Shown here: positions 1 to 12,100 of the stretch, one piece after another | Layout: the number at the start of each line of letters is the position of its first letter | How positions within the stretch are numbered: position 1 is the stretch's first letter | Source of the DNA: Candidatus Omnitrophica bacterium UBA6210 | GTDB taxonomy: Bacteria; Omnitrophota; Gorgyraeia; Velamenicoccales; Velamenicoccaceae | Assembly (NCBI GenBank): GCA_002421805.1 | Contig: DISM01000004.1 | Coordinates: 567,479 to 631,478, forward strand | Direction: 5' to 3' | DNA: 64,000 bases | Notes under the pieces: model-generated | Told to the model about the DNA's origin: nothing | Database searches by the model: none | Seen by the model: the letters and a program-made list of their open reading frames with translations, nothing else | Made by a program: the position numbers and the translations under genes

Positions 1-190
1 CTCTGCTGCGTCAATCTGATGTAATTGCACCAGGTCATGATGGCCAAATTTTTCATATATTGTTTCATCGATCACCCTGTCGACGGCCCGCACGCCTACA
101 TTCAACTCAACGAGGGTCTTAAGGTGCCGCCGGCCATGACGCCCAAGGCCGACAAGCCCCACCGTGCCAAGGCCTTCTTTCAATACCGCC
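1..190 (-). other. Domain: NAD(P)-binding Rossmann start, Gfo/Idh/MocA-like (cut by window edge)
   Basis: After the linker at about 202 the protein reads GLVGLGRHGRRHLKTL (121-159), a classical Gly-x-Gly-x-x-Gly nucleotide-binding turn followed by the R-R-H-L pattern typical of Gfo/Idh/MocA oxidoreductases. An acidic residue (AVDR) follows at the end of the next strand, as expected for NAD binding. Only the first 60 or so residues are inside the window, so the catalytic part is not visible. A generic Rossmann enzyme remains possible. Confidence 0.6.
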
Positions 191-3100
191 GGGGAACTCA
201 CCTGCGGAGAACGTTGCAACACCAAAAAGTTCTCGCGCATACCGCCTTCCGATATCGAAAAACCGGCCCTGCGAATGTCTTCTGCGGTGAAAGGCCAATA
301 GGGAGCCAGGCCGATCTCGTGAATGCTCACCCCTGCCGGCCTAGTCAAGCGGGCCAATTGCCGCAGTATCTTTATACCCTCGTCTTGCAGTTCGGGGGTC
401 ATAAAAACCCTGCCCTGAAAATACATCCGGCTCTGCATGAGAGAAGGCACGTCCAGCACATAATGGCTGAATGTTACGTCATAAGGCCGCTCAAGTATCT
501 GCGCCGGCGGCATAAGTAAATTACCTTCCGTGACGGCCAGCCCTTCTTGCCGCGCCAGGGCCGCCAGTTCCGGATTGCTCTCCAGACCTTGCGCGCAGAC
601 ACCTCCCTGACGAAGCGCCAGGAGGAAAGACGCGGAACCGGGGCCGATCTCCAACAGGCGCTTGGCGCCGAGCGGAAAAGCGTATTTTTTCAAAAGGCCC
701 AGCAGGCGGCCGTGGTCTGCAAGCCCGACGGCATAGCCGCATAATTCCGCCTGGCCTTCATCGCCAAACCGTCGCCCGGCAGCCAACACACGCTCGAGAT
801 GAACCGATGGCATGCGCACAGTTGCCAGCCACTCTTCTATTTGCTTCCGCTCTCCGGACACCTGATCTATCGCCGTCAAAGGCGCCCTCTCAAATGGTTG
901 CTCAGAAGTCATAAGTGTCGCTGCCGGGGAGCTAAAGGAAGACGGCTCTCCGTCCATGTATGTGACAATGTGCGGATGTGACAGGTCGCCGAGGTAGTTC
1001 GCATATGTGACGACTTCCGCAAGCGTCAGCGGATCGCCGAGAAGACCCTCTCCTTCTTTTTTGTGAAGAACAACCCTGCCGTCGGGATAAGCAAAGATAT
1101 GGATCATGGGCACCGATTGCCTCAAGGGCTCTGTGGCGATCCTGTCTTCTGTAATGCCCAATTCAAAAAGCCTGTAGATCACTTCGTAGATGAATTCTCT
1201 CTCGTCTGAAATCTTGGTGTGGACAAATAAAAATCTCGTGTCCGGCAGCGTGACCGTCTTTGCGAAATCCTCGATAAGCATATCCCTGTCAAAACTATGC
1301 TGGATGGGACGGTCGCCGGCATAGCGCCTCAGGAACAGGGCTGACGGATGGGCGACGACCAAAGACGTGCAGAGCGTGATGCGCTCGGCCCAGGGGCTAT
1401 CGCTGACAAGAACAGGAAAATCAAAATAATCCATCTTTTTGAATCGGGAAAAATCCACCAAGTCGCGGGTCCGCGCCGGCGAACTCACGGCAGGGCCGCG
1501 GTAATCGGTACGGACATACGCCTCGACATAATCCGTGAGAGCAAAATCAACAATGCGGAATTCAAGATCAACGCCGTTGGCGGGAAGCACGCCGTCCGCG
1601 CCGCGCCTGAAAGGAAAAAACAGGGGCGCGATGCCTTCTCCACCGGGCCGGCCGATATGCACGAGGTTTTCAAGGCGCGGGCCGACAGGCTCAAAACCAA
1701 AATACTTCTGCATCAGGACGCCCAGGGTGGGAATGACATTCTCGTGGAGCCATCCCGCCGGAAAGAAACCCATAAATTCCCTGATAAAAGGAACAGCCAG
1801 CCCCTGACCTCTGAACGGCCCTTCCAGACGCATCCCGCGGATACCAAATTTCTCCTGTCCGTCACTCAGGCTCGGCTGGGTCAGGCCGTAGATAAACCCG
1901 GCGTCCCGGCCTGTCCGGGAGGAAAACCACGCCATCGGACTGCATGCGTCGCCGGAAACCCTCATTTTGAAACGCTCTCCTGCAACCTCGAAAACATGTT
2001 TTCTTGAAGGACTGGATAAAGACGCATCAGGGCCCGGGTCTGCCTTAGATTTGAATAAGAGCAATTCGGTTTGAGGCGAACCCAGCATGGAAAATGCATA
2101 CATCAGGCCTCCGGTGCCGCCGCCGAAGTCAAATTCCTTATTCACGTCGATCTGCTCCAGGAATACCCTGACGATAAAATCCTTGCACGCAGGAGACGAA
2201 ATCAACGAGCTAGCACGCCCTTGATGATTTAGCTCTCTTGACATAATGCCATTCGTATTATCAACAATATCAACGGCTTCTATAAATCCAACTTTATTTC
2301 TGACCATTTCCCGTGTAACCCGATCATAAAATAACTCATCTTTTTGAAGACGAGCCACCTGCTCTTGATATTCCAATCCCCGATTGCCCAGGTCTTTTAA
2401 TATCGCACTTATGATGGCGTCCCTCATAGACCCTTGTGTTATTCCGTTAATAATCTGCAAGGCTTTCCCCTCGCCATATAACTCAAATAATAGCTTCTCC
2501 TTTATTGTCTTATGCGAGAGCTTTGTTATAAGACTCCGCAAATCCCCGCGATATTGAATATCTTTTAAATCTTCATACCCGAGACCGGTCGGCTTTAACC
2601 TTAAATGATCTAAAGCCTCATGGATCTGATCTTGACTTCCATCAGAAAGAATATCCTCTCTAATAAACGATACCCCGTCCGTATATAATCCATATATTCT
2701 ATGGAATGTTGCAGTCCGATCCGATTTGATTACGATAATCTTGCCCATATCCATTTTAAGACTGCCCACAAGGCCCTTGATTTTATCATGCTCCTGCTTA
2801 TTCGGTTTCCTTGTCGATAAAATAATCTCCTTAGGGGGGGCACCTGCTTGTTCTAAAAACTCTGGCTTCACAACTGTTTCTATGCGTGTGGCATTTACAA
2901 GAATCAATCGCCCCGTCATCTCATCCCATTTTGCTGACGCGAATCTCCAGCGCCCCATGCTCGTAAGCATGGCATCATCCATAGCTTCATGACCAGATTT
3001 TGCATCATTTTCAATGACAAGGTCCTGAATCTTGTACGGTTTAACATGAAAGATTGCTTTTCCAACAACGGCTGGTAATTCAGATTTTTCATATTCACCG

Positions 3101-6100
3101 ACTTTCTCTAATATCCATTCAGGAGTATGATCAAAAATGTCTCCGAAAGTTAAAATTTCCTCTTTCTCTATCAGAAATTTTGCCAAGGGTTGCAAAACCT
3201 CAATAAACTTCCACTGACCACGCACTTTAAAATGATGGGCGTCTTGCCGTAACTTTGAAGAAAAAAATGCGAGCCGGGCGATCCTTGTGAATTCGGCGTC
3301 ATCGGGATAGAATTGCTCAGATTTGGCGTTATAAATGGTGATCGTCCTTTGATCAGCTGCATCTTTAAGCAATTCTTCGGCCAACAGATAATAAGGAGCC
3401 GTGCTTGTAAAGACATCGTCCGTATTTTTCACAATCTTATAATTAAACGCATGATTATTAAGCTTCGAGCAGAATTCTGGATGGTTTACTGCAAGCCCAT
3501 CAAGTCCTTGGCGGACCCTAACCACATGCCCAAGATCTCTGCGCAGGGTATCATCGTTTTTCACTTCTTCCAAAAGCTCCCCATAATCTCTGGCTCTTTC
3601 GATCGCTTCCGTCTCGCCAACCCAAGCCGCCATAGAAATCCATACCTGTGAAAGATAGGGTTCAAGAATACGTTTCCTCCTTAAGGCATCCTGCAACAAA
3701 CCTTCGGTAATCCGGTACATATTGTAGGCATACCCCATATATGCATTTAAGGAGATAAAACTATCTATCCAGGCTTTAATCGAGGTCCTATTGAGGGTTA
3801 AATCTTCGCTCTTTCTCAGAAAGTCGCGGACATTGGCTACTCGAGCTTCATGGATAGAACTCAAACTATCAAGGCCATCCAATGTTTTCTCCGCAAGCCG
3901 CCCCATCCATGGAAAAATATCCTCAAAGTTGACCTGATATTTACCTTCCTTGCTTATCCTATCCCGAAAAGGTTGCCCAGGATTCAACTGATTTGCAACC
4001 CATTGATGACTTCTGGTAAAAACCTGTTGAAGGAATATACGCACGGGTTGGTTAGGTTTATTAATCCAACGCGTACCATCAGGATCAATGGTTGTCGTCA
4101 TGGTATCCTGTGCCTCATTCCATGATTCATCTAATGTCTGCGAAAAAAGTGTCCCATAGACGGAGGGAATTTTATCAGGCGAGTATTCCAACTCTTGAGG
4201 AACATTGTTTAAATATACTCTTTTAGATGTGGCATCAACCGTAACCATTTTGCCTTCGTACATTTTTAAACTTTGCATGGCCCCTACAGCTCCTACAATC
4301 GCCGCTTTCTTTTGTTCCCGAGACACAACAGCCGTATGATTACCCGGACCTCCTATTTCAGTGATAATCCCGCTGGCGCGGCCCATGACATGCTCCCATG
4401 CATTTGTAGTATTAGGGGCGGCCATAATGTCGCCGGGCTTAACAGATTCTTCGGCCTCTGCGACAGTAGATACTACACGTAAGACGCCCCTTGCTACACC
4501 CGTAGCTCCCGAAACGCCACCTTTAAAAATTTCGGGATAGAGAGGAGTTTTTCCCATTTTCATAACCCTTGCATTTTCCTCCTCTACTTTTTTGGCAACC
4601 GCTGTCAATGTCTGTTTGCCAGAAGCCCACACCGTCTCAGGCCTCGCCTGGGTAAAAATGATCCGCCCATCGTGAGCAATGGCATATTCAACATCCATAT
4701 GGCTAAGACGGGGGTTCATTTTCACATAATGGTCTTGAATTCTTTTCACCAAAAGAGCGATCTTTTTAGCCGTTGTCTGGCTGATAGCGAACTGTCTGCG
4801 CTCTAGATCGGTAGTATCGACTGTTACATTGGTTTTCTGATTTACATCATAAACGATCTTTTTGCCCTTTTCGCCCAATCTTCTCTTAATAATATCCCCC
4901 GTGCTTGAATCCACAATCCAGGTATCAGACGATACAATCCCAGCAACTTCTGCTTCTCCGAGGCCATAGGTATTGTTTACACTAATAAATGGTGCACCTG
5001 TTTCCAGGTCTACTGAGAATGCTGTTCCAGCAGATAGTGGATTCACCATCTCAAGAACCAAAGCACACATCATATTCTTACCATGTTGCATATTTTGTTT
5101 ATTGCGATATTCGATGGCATTCATGTTATAGGTAGAAGCCCATACCTTCTTAATAGCATTGATAACCTGATCCTCTCCTTGCTGATTAAGATAAGTCGTA
5201 TACTGGCCTGCAAAAGAAGCCCCTGGCATATCTTCTGCGGTTGCCGAAGATCGGACGGCAACCAAAGCCGGTTGTCCAACCATTTCTAATTTTTTATAAG
5301 AAGTAAATATTAGTTGTCGTATTTCATCCGGGATCTTTCCATTTAAGATAAGCCTCTTGATCTTCCCGGATAATTTTTGCATTTGATTCGTCAAGTCTTC
5401 ACGGTCAAGGGTACCTTCCTCGAGCCTCTTCCATTCTTTAGACAATCTCTCAAGTTCACTGATATAAGGCCGCGCCCCTATCTTCTCAACATAATATGCA
5501 TAAATGCGCGTCGTTACATTAAATCCCTTTGGTACATTGACACCGGGGATAGAACCCAACTCTTTTAGGCTGGCTGCTTTTGCACCGACTAGGCTAATTT
5601 CAGAACTCTTTGGATCTGTGATATCCAAAACAGGATCTTCTAACAAGGCGGGACTACTCGTGCTCGCGACGCCAAAAACTTTAGTATACATATTCATGTG
5701 GGGGAAATTACTCAATTCCATTCTCTGGAAATCAATAGGAATATCAAGATCAATGCCTTCCGTGACGGAATTTACGATCTCTTTATATGTCGCATACTCT
5801 CCCTCATTCATGGGATTAACAAGGTATCCCAAAGTAACATGTGCGACGAAAGGAAAAGGTGCTCTAATCTTTGTTTTTTCAAATATCTTTTGCCTAATAG
5901 CATTGGTTTTTTCAATATCTTCCTCGCTATAAGGATATGCCAATGCTAACAATAAGAATGGGGCGAAGGTGCCTAGTCGTTTTATTTTCCACACAATCGA
6001 GTCCAGCGTGCCTTCTTTTTTAATCTCCTGGAAAGCCTCACTTATTCCTTGAACGACTATGGCTCTTATTTCATCATCGATCTTATTTGCATACTCTGGC

Positions 6101-9100
6101 TCCTCGTTTCTAATCCTCGGTAAATCATCAGGATTTACAAGGTCATAAATGGTAAGATGAAAGGAACCATCATTAACAAAAGCGATTTTATTACCAAGCC
6201 CTTTCTCTTCTAAAGATTCTTTTATATTTTGTTTTATCCCCTTAAGTTTCTCATTTGCATCTGCATCAAAAATGACAATAACGGTATTCCCGCTGAATGG
6301 TTCGGCCTCTAATGTCCTCCAGTGGAATTTCCTCCTGGCCGGCCTTACTTCATCTTCAGATAATGACTGTTTATTATTCCTATCATTTGAATACGACTTC
6401 ACCATTTCCAAGTAACTTAAAGAATCTCTATGATCTTTAAGTGCGGAGACGTTAATCGGGCTGGAGGCAATTACTGATTGTGCGTCGGCTCGCCACGTCA
6501 AAGCCTCCAACGGACAGGTGGGAAAGCCGGCAATCTTCTCGTCCTGCTCAACGAAACTTCCTAATTCTTCATGGCCCCTCATGCGCGGCGCCGGCGAACT
6601 CACATCAGAATCGTTGCCATCGGCATCACGCCTGGACTCGGCCTTAAACAGCAATAATTCCGTTTGAGGCGAACCCAGCATGGAAAATGCATACATCAGG
6701 CCTCCGGTGCCGCCGCCGAAGTCAAATTCCTTATTCACGTCGATCTGCTCCAGGGCCGCCCCGTGATACCTCCTCACATAGCTCTCCAGTTGCCCTGACT
6801 TCTTGACGCCCCGCGGCGAAAACAGACGCAGATACGTCCCCTGGCCGTCGTCGTGGCCCGGCGTGTTGAGCAGAATGAGATACCCTGCAGACGAAACAAA
6901 GGGAATGCTCAAGGAAACGACTTTCCTGAAATCAACGTAATTCAAAACATCCGAAAGCAGCACGATATCAAACAAACCCTTAAGGTCCGCAAGGGGCAAC
7001 GCGGCCTTCTTGCCGCCAAATAGATGGGAATAATCCGGGAGGACCAAACGGTCCAGTTGTTCGGCATCGCCTTTCAGGAAAACAATATTTCCTTTTTTCT
7101 CGATATCGGCGCCCAACCCGATATCTACGACCAAAACATTCATCTCAACGCCGTTGAAGCCGCGGCCTGCGAAAACCTCCCCCTCGTGTCCGCCGATGTC
7201 CAGGATCGATAAAGGCCGGCCTTTACGGAGCAGCCTGAATTTAAGCAGGTGTTCCAACAGGGCCCGGAGGCCCCATTTTCCGCCGGAATCAGAATAGTTT
7301 CTTTTCCCATAGAGCTCCTCCCAGCGGTTTTGGGCTTTCGCTGACGCACCCTCGCGGCGCGGCGCCCTCTTTTGCGCCGGCGAGCTCAATGCATCCAGTT
7401 CTTTCCAGACGTTGGCATGCAAAACAGCCCGGGTCGTCGTCACCGGTTCCATAAAGCCGGCGAGGATCTCTTTATTCCAGTTGCCGATAGACAACAGCAC
7501 AGAGGCCTGCGCGATCAGACGGACCGCGTCCATCCCCTTCATCTTCTTTGCGGCCATAGCAAAGAGCAGGAGGCTGGAAAATGCGGCGGCGGTGTAGGAC
7601 GTCGAGCCGTTACGGTCGATCGTCGGCATGGCGAAATCGCCGGGAAGAGAATGCTCGTGGAGTTCATCTGCAAGAGAGGTCAATGACGCGACGGTGACGA
7701 CGCCCGGCACGCACGCCGGGAAAGGAGCGCGATAAACAAGCCTGTCGCTGCGGCGATGGCCGGCGGATACGACCACAGGAACCCCTTGTTCGCGGATATG
7801 CTCCAGCAGCCGGTAATGCTCGATGTCTGTTTCCAGATAGAATTCCCCGCCCAAGCTCATATGCACCACAAGACGGACATCGGCATACCTGCGCGTAAAA
7901 TCAAAGATGTTCCTCAAGGCCTCTTTCAGGAGCGACTTCTCTATGGCCAGGCCGTCCCAATTCCCCACATTGACCGCCCACGTCTCACAGAGGGTCCCCG
8001 GCTGGGTCTCGACGATCTTGCGGACCATGTCTCCGTGATAGGCATGGAAATTATCGACGACAAAACACCCGGCTTTGCCCCTTGCCAAGGGAACGATCTT
8101 GAGAATATCCTGCGGCGATAGCACGTCGCCGGCGAGCGCCGGCGAAGAGTATTCCGGCCCGTAGCGCCTGATCATTTCCTGCTGGGCCGTCCAGACCGTC
8201 CAATGCATGTTTTCCATGTTGGACATCCTCTTGTAGACCATGAACTTCTTGATGGTGAGGATCCCCTTCTGGGACTCATCGATGGGCTCGTGGGCATAAC
8301 TGCAGTAACGGCGATGGAATTCCCTGAGCGCATTCCTGGCATCTCTCACATTCCCTACGTCCTGCATCAGCATATCCAAAAGCTCGCAGCCCTCCGGGTT
8401 GAAATCCCGCGTCCCATCGGTGGCGATATCGTTGCGCCACGGACCGCTGGGCCCCTGTCCCTGGCCGGCCGGCGAAGATAAGGTATGGCTGGAAATGTCT
8501 TTCGTGTTGATATTTCTTGAAGGACTGGAAATGTCCCCGGCATGATACTGCCGGATCAAACGCAGCCAATCGAGGGTATCCTTGGCGGTGCGCGTCCAAA
8601 CCAGCAAGAGGCGCGGATCATCCGAAGGATCGCAATCCATCTTTCCCTGGACAAAATCATAGGTATCGTGCGGCAGCATGCTTCTTTCCAGATAATTTTC
8701 GTAGCCGGCAATGTCGGCAGCCAGGCTTTCTCTAATAGACGGCTCATCCAGCCGCAAAATGCTGATGAGACGGTTCGTGGCGCCTGCAGGAATAAATATG
8801 ATCGCGCGTTGCCGGCCGTGCCGCGTGCTCGAATAACGGGAATCAAGGATATCCACCACCTCGCTGAATGTGATCGAGAGGCACACGCCCATCTCCGCGC
8901 CCGACAGGACCACGATATCCCCTGCGCTTCCGATGCGCTTTTTGGCGTCGGAGCGCACCGCTCCGCCCAGGGAATGAGACGCCAGGACAGCGCCTTCTTT
9001 TAAAACATGCGGCCGGGTCTCGTCACTGCGCGGATACGGCGAACGCAGCTTCCTGGCGTAAAGGACCACCCTCTGATCAACCAGCTCGGAATCATAGAGA

Positions 9101-12100
9101 GGGTCTATGCCGGCGGCCATCATGCGGACAAATTCATCCGGGACAGGCATTTCGGGCGTCCCATAACCCACATGGGTGATCGTCAGTGTCGTTGAAGGGT
9201 CCAGGCCGGCGTCAACGAATTCCTTCAGGCGGTTCCGCAGGCGCTCCGGATCGAGATTTTCCGAAGCCGGCGAAGAAAGAATGCCTGTTTCGCGAACCAC
9301 CGCAGCAGCTCCTTGCGGCAGGGCGTTCTTGAGTGTTTCCGCCAGCATCCATATCTGGACAAACTCAAGATAAAAATTATCCATGCAGATGTCCTGGAAT
9401 GTCATGACGCGCGCGCTTTCGGGCCAATACAACGCATAGGCGTCCGGGAACCTTATTTTCAGATTTTCTCTCAAATCGATAAGCGGCGAGACCTTTCCCC
9501 GGACCGCCTGGTCGGCGGTGTAATCAACAATGGCCTCTGCCGGACCGCCGGCCGGATGGGATACAGGAATGGAAAGATGGAAATGGTCGCGTGCGCCGCT
9601 CCAGCGCACGGAAACATCAAACATTTCCCCGGACATGGCCTCTGCTACCAGATAAGAAAAACAGCCGCATCCGGTCGGATAGGAAGGATTATCCTGGTGA
9701 TAGTAGGCCTCCTGGAAATAACTGTGACGCGACGCAAAAGAAACAATGTCTCCCATGGTCGCAAGCCGAATGGGCGAGCTCAATCCAGAAGGGACATCCG
9801 GAGCCGAAACAACAGCAGCCTTCTGCAGGACAACGAAACTCGTAGCCACCTCCCCATCCACGACGCTGAAATATGGGATCCTCATGCGATCGACGACAAT
9901 AAAACCGTTTTCCTTCAAGAAAGCATACAATCCGTCCAGTTGATATTGATAAATGACCACGAGCGCGCCGGCCGGAGCTTCCTGCGCCAGCTTTTTACCC
10001 AACAGAAGGGGATCGGCGGTCTTGGCATAATAGAAGTAGAAATCAAAACCGCTGAAATCCGCATCAAGGAAGTTCTCTTTTTTAAACTCTATCCCGTCTG
10101 CGCTGCCGAAGTCGCGATGGACCCGGCCGCTAAAATCAAGCAACTCGTCGTCCAGCTCATAACCCGTCACCCTTTCAAAGCACTTCTGCGCAGCCAGGCC
10201 CATGACCGCCCGGCCGTCGCCACTGCCCAGGTCTGCCGCTCGGCTTATTCCTTTAAAATACGGCTGCCTCGGCAGATGCCTCGCCAGTTTTTTGACGTCG
10301 GCAAAATACACCGGCGCGAAAAGTCCACTCCCCGTCTCTCTTACAAGAGGGGTGATGTTATCTTCATAGTAGTGTTCCAATCTTCCCAGGGTCAGCTTCC
10401 GGGCCGCCGGCGAGCTGATAGATTCCAAAAGACGGCTCACGGCCGCAACGACGCGATCCGGGTCCTTTGAAGTGATAACATCGACATACCGCCCAATGTC
10501 AGCGACCCTGGTTTCATCCCGGCCGCTCCGAGGATGCAGCACAGTATCGTTATCTGTCTGCATGACAATAAGCAGGCCAGGTTTTGAACGCTTTATCTCT
10601 TTGGCTAATTGATACCCGTCCATTCCCGGCATATCCAAGTCTGTCACGAGTATGTCAACATCCTGTTGTGCAAACGTTACCATAGCGGCCAGGCCGTCTT
10701 CGGCTTTTTCGACCAAAGATCCCTCAATCTCGGACAGAAAATAAACCAGGATCTCCATCACGTCGGGACGGTCTTCAGCCACCAAAATGCGCGGGCCAAC
10801 CGTTGCCGGCGAACTGACAGCACCATCGCTCATCTTTTCCCTGTAGGCCAGCGACATCTCGATATCGATGGTATCGAAAGCGATCATCCGCGGGCTGTCT
10901 TTCCACTGGTTGACCAAGATCACATCCGTGCCGGCCAGGGAATGCAAAAGGCCGGCAACACCTTTTAAGGCCCCAAGCGCCTCTCTGATGTTGGCGGCAC
11001 CCAGACGTCTCTTGCTCTCCTTGTCGCTCAGGCACCAACCGATAAAACCTCCCAGAGCCACTGTTTTGTTAAGCAGATAGTGATTCCTGGTGTTGATGAT
11101 CAACTCAAAAGGAAGCTGGCCGTCTATGCCGCAGGACGGCTCCAGGCAGGATATCTTTTTCTCAAAGGTGTCCACGGCCTTTTTGATCACATCGCCGTCT
11201 TCTCCCTCCAGCCACCGGGTCACGCGTGTAACGAACTCATCTGTCGCCGCCGCAAACGTCGTCATGGCAGCAGCAAAAGATGCTTTGGACTCCACTGACA
11301 GCTCAATCTTGAGAAATTTCTGGATATTTCCGGGAGCCACCTCCAGTTCGACGCAAAGAGGAAGGATCGCCCTGATCTGCTGACTGATCTTATTCAAGGT
11401 TTTGCGGGACGCTCTCCTGGCGCTCAGGCGCGACGGGCCTTCGTGGAGCCGAGGGATGCGGCAGATGGCATCGATCTGTTCGCGGCTGGCATTGATCAAC
11501 TCACTGGTCAGATAATATTTCACTGGTGCCGTGAGCGATGCAGGGCCATTTTCCCGGACAACATAAAGCAATCCGCATCTTTCAAGGGCAATCAGCAATT
11601 TCCGGGTGTGCTCGTGGCTCACGGTCGTTCTCAGCCATGGAACGGTCTCTCCATCGACAATCATCACCCCCCGCGCGCGCCCCTGGAGAGCCCGGCCGGC
11701 CAGCTTGTCCCTGTGTTCCCAGAGGTCGCGGATGCATTCGGCAGCCGTCACTTTGGGCCGTGAACCGCCTGCCTTTCTGGCTGTCCTGACAGGCGAGCTG
11801 ACAGACGTTTTCACGTCCGGCTGATCGCGTTTGATGGACCGCCTGAAAGCCAATGGGGCTGCCGTTCTAAAGAGAGGACGATAAGGCGCATGAATTCCGG
11901 GAGAATACGGCTCGGAATAGAATTTCTGGCCGGCCCTCATCAAGGAAACGGCCCGGCGCATCTTGGCGTTGTCGGTTGACTTCCGCGATAACAAATTATA
12001 GAGACCGGAGCGGACAAACAGCAGGCCCAGAAGGACGCAAGCGGCCATAGCGGCTTTTGACGATCCCCTTGAAGCGGCATAGAACAAGCCGCCGCCGGCC

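Larger units (their letters stand above)
2162..6480. other. AT-rich compositional island inside the giant gene
   Basis: Base composition changes sharply here. The flanks are GC-rich with long runs of gcc/ggc codons, while this block is rich in ata, aat, taa and ttt triplets on the plus strand. It remains open in the giant frame across more than 1,400 codons despite the AT-richness, so it is coding. It is bracketed by the 93-bp direct repeats and holds the most family-typical PEP-synthase sequence of the window. Together these point to a relatively recent acquisition. Confidence 0.8.

Noticed and set aside
2162..6480. Prophage or insertion sequence
   Set aside because: The block has no transposase, integrase or terminal inverted repeats and remains open in the giant frame; its flanks are direct repeats that belong to a methyltransferase coding sequence.
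9313..10470. A 385-codon plus-strand ORF
   Set aside because: Antisense shadow of the methyltransferase, transglutaminase-like and receiver region; no recognisable motif in its translation.
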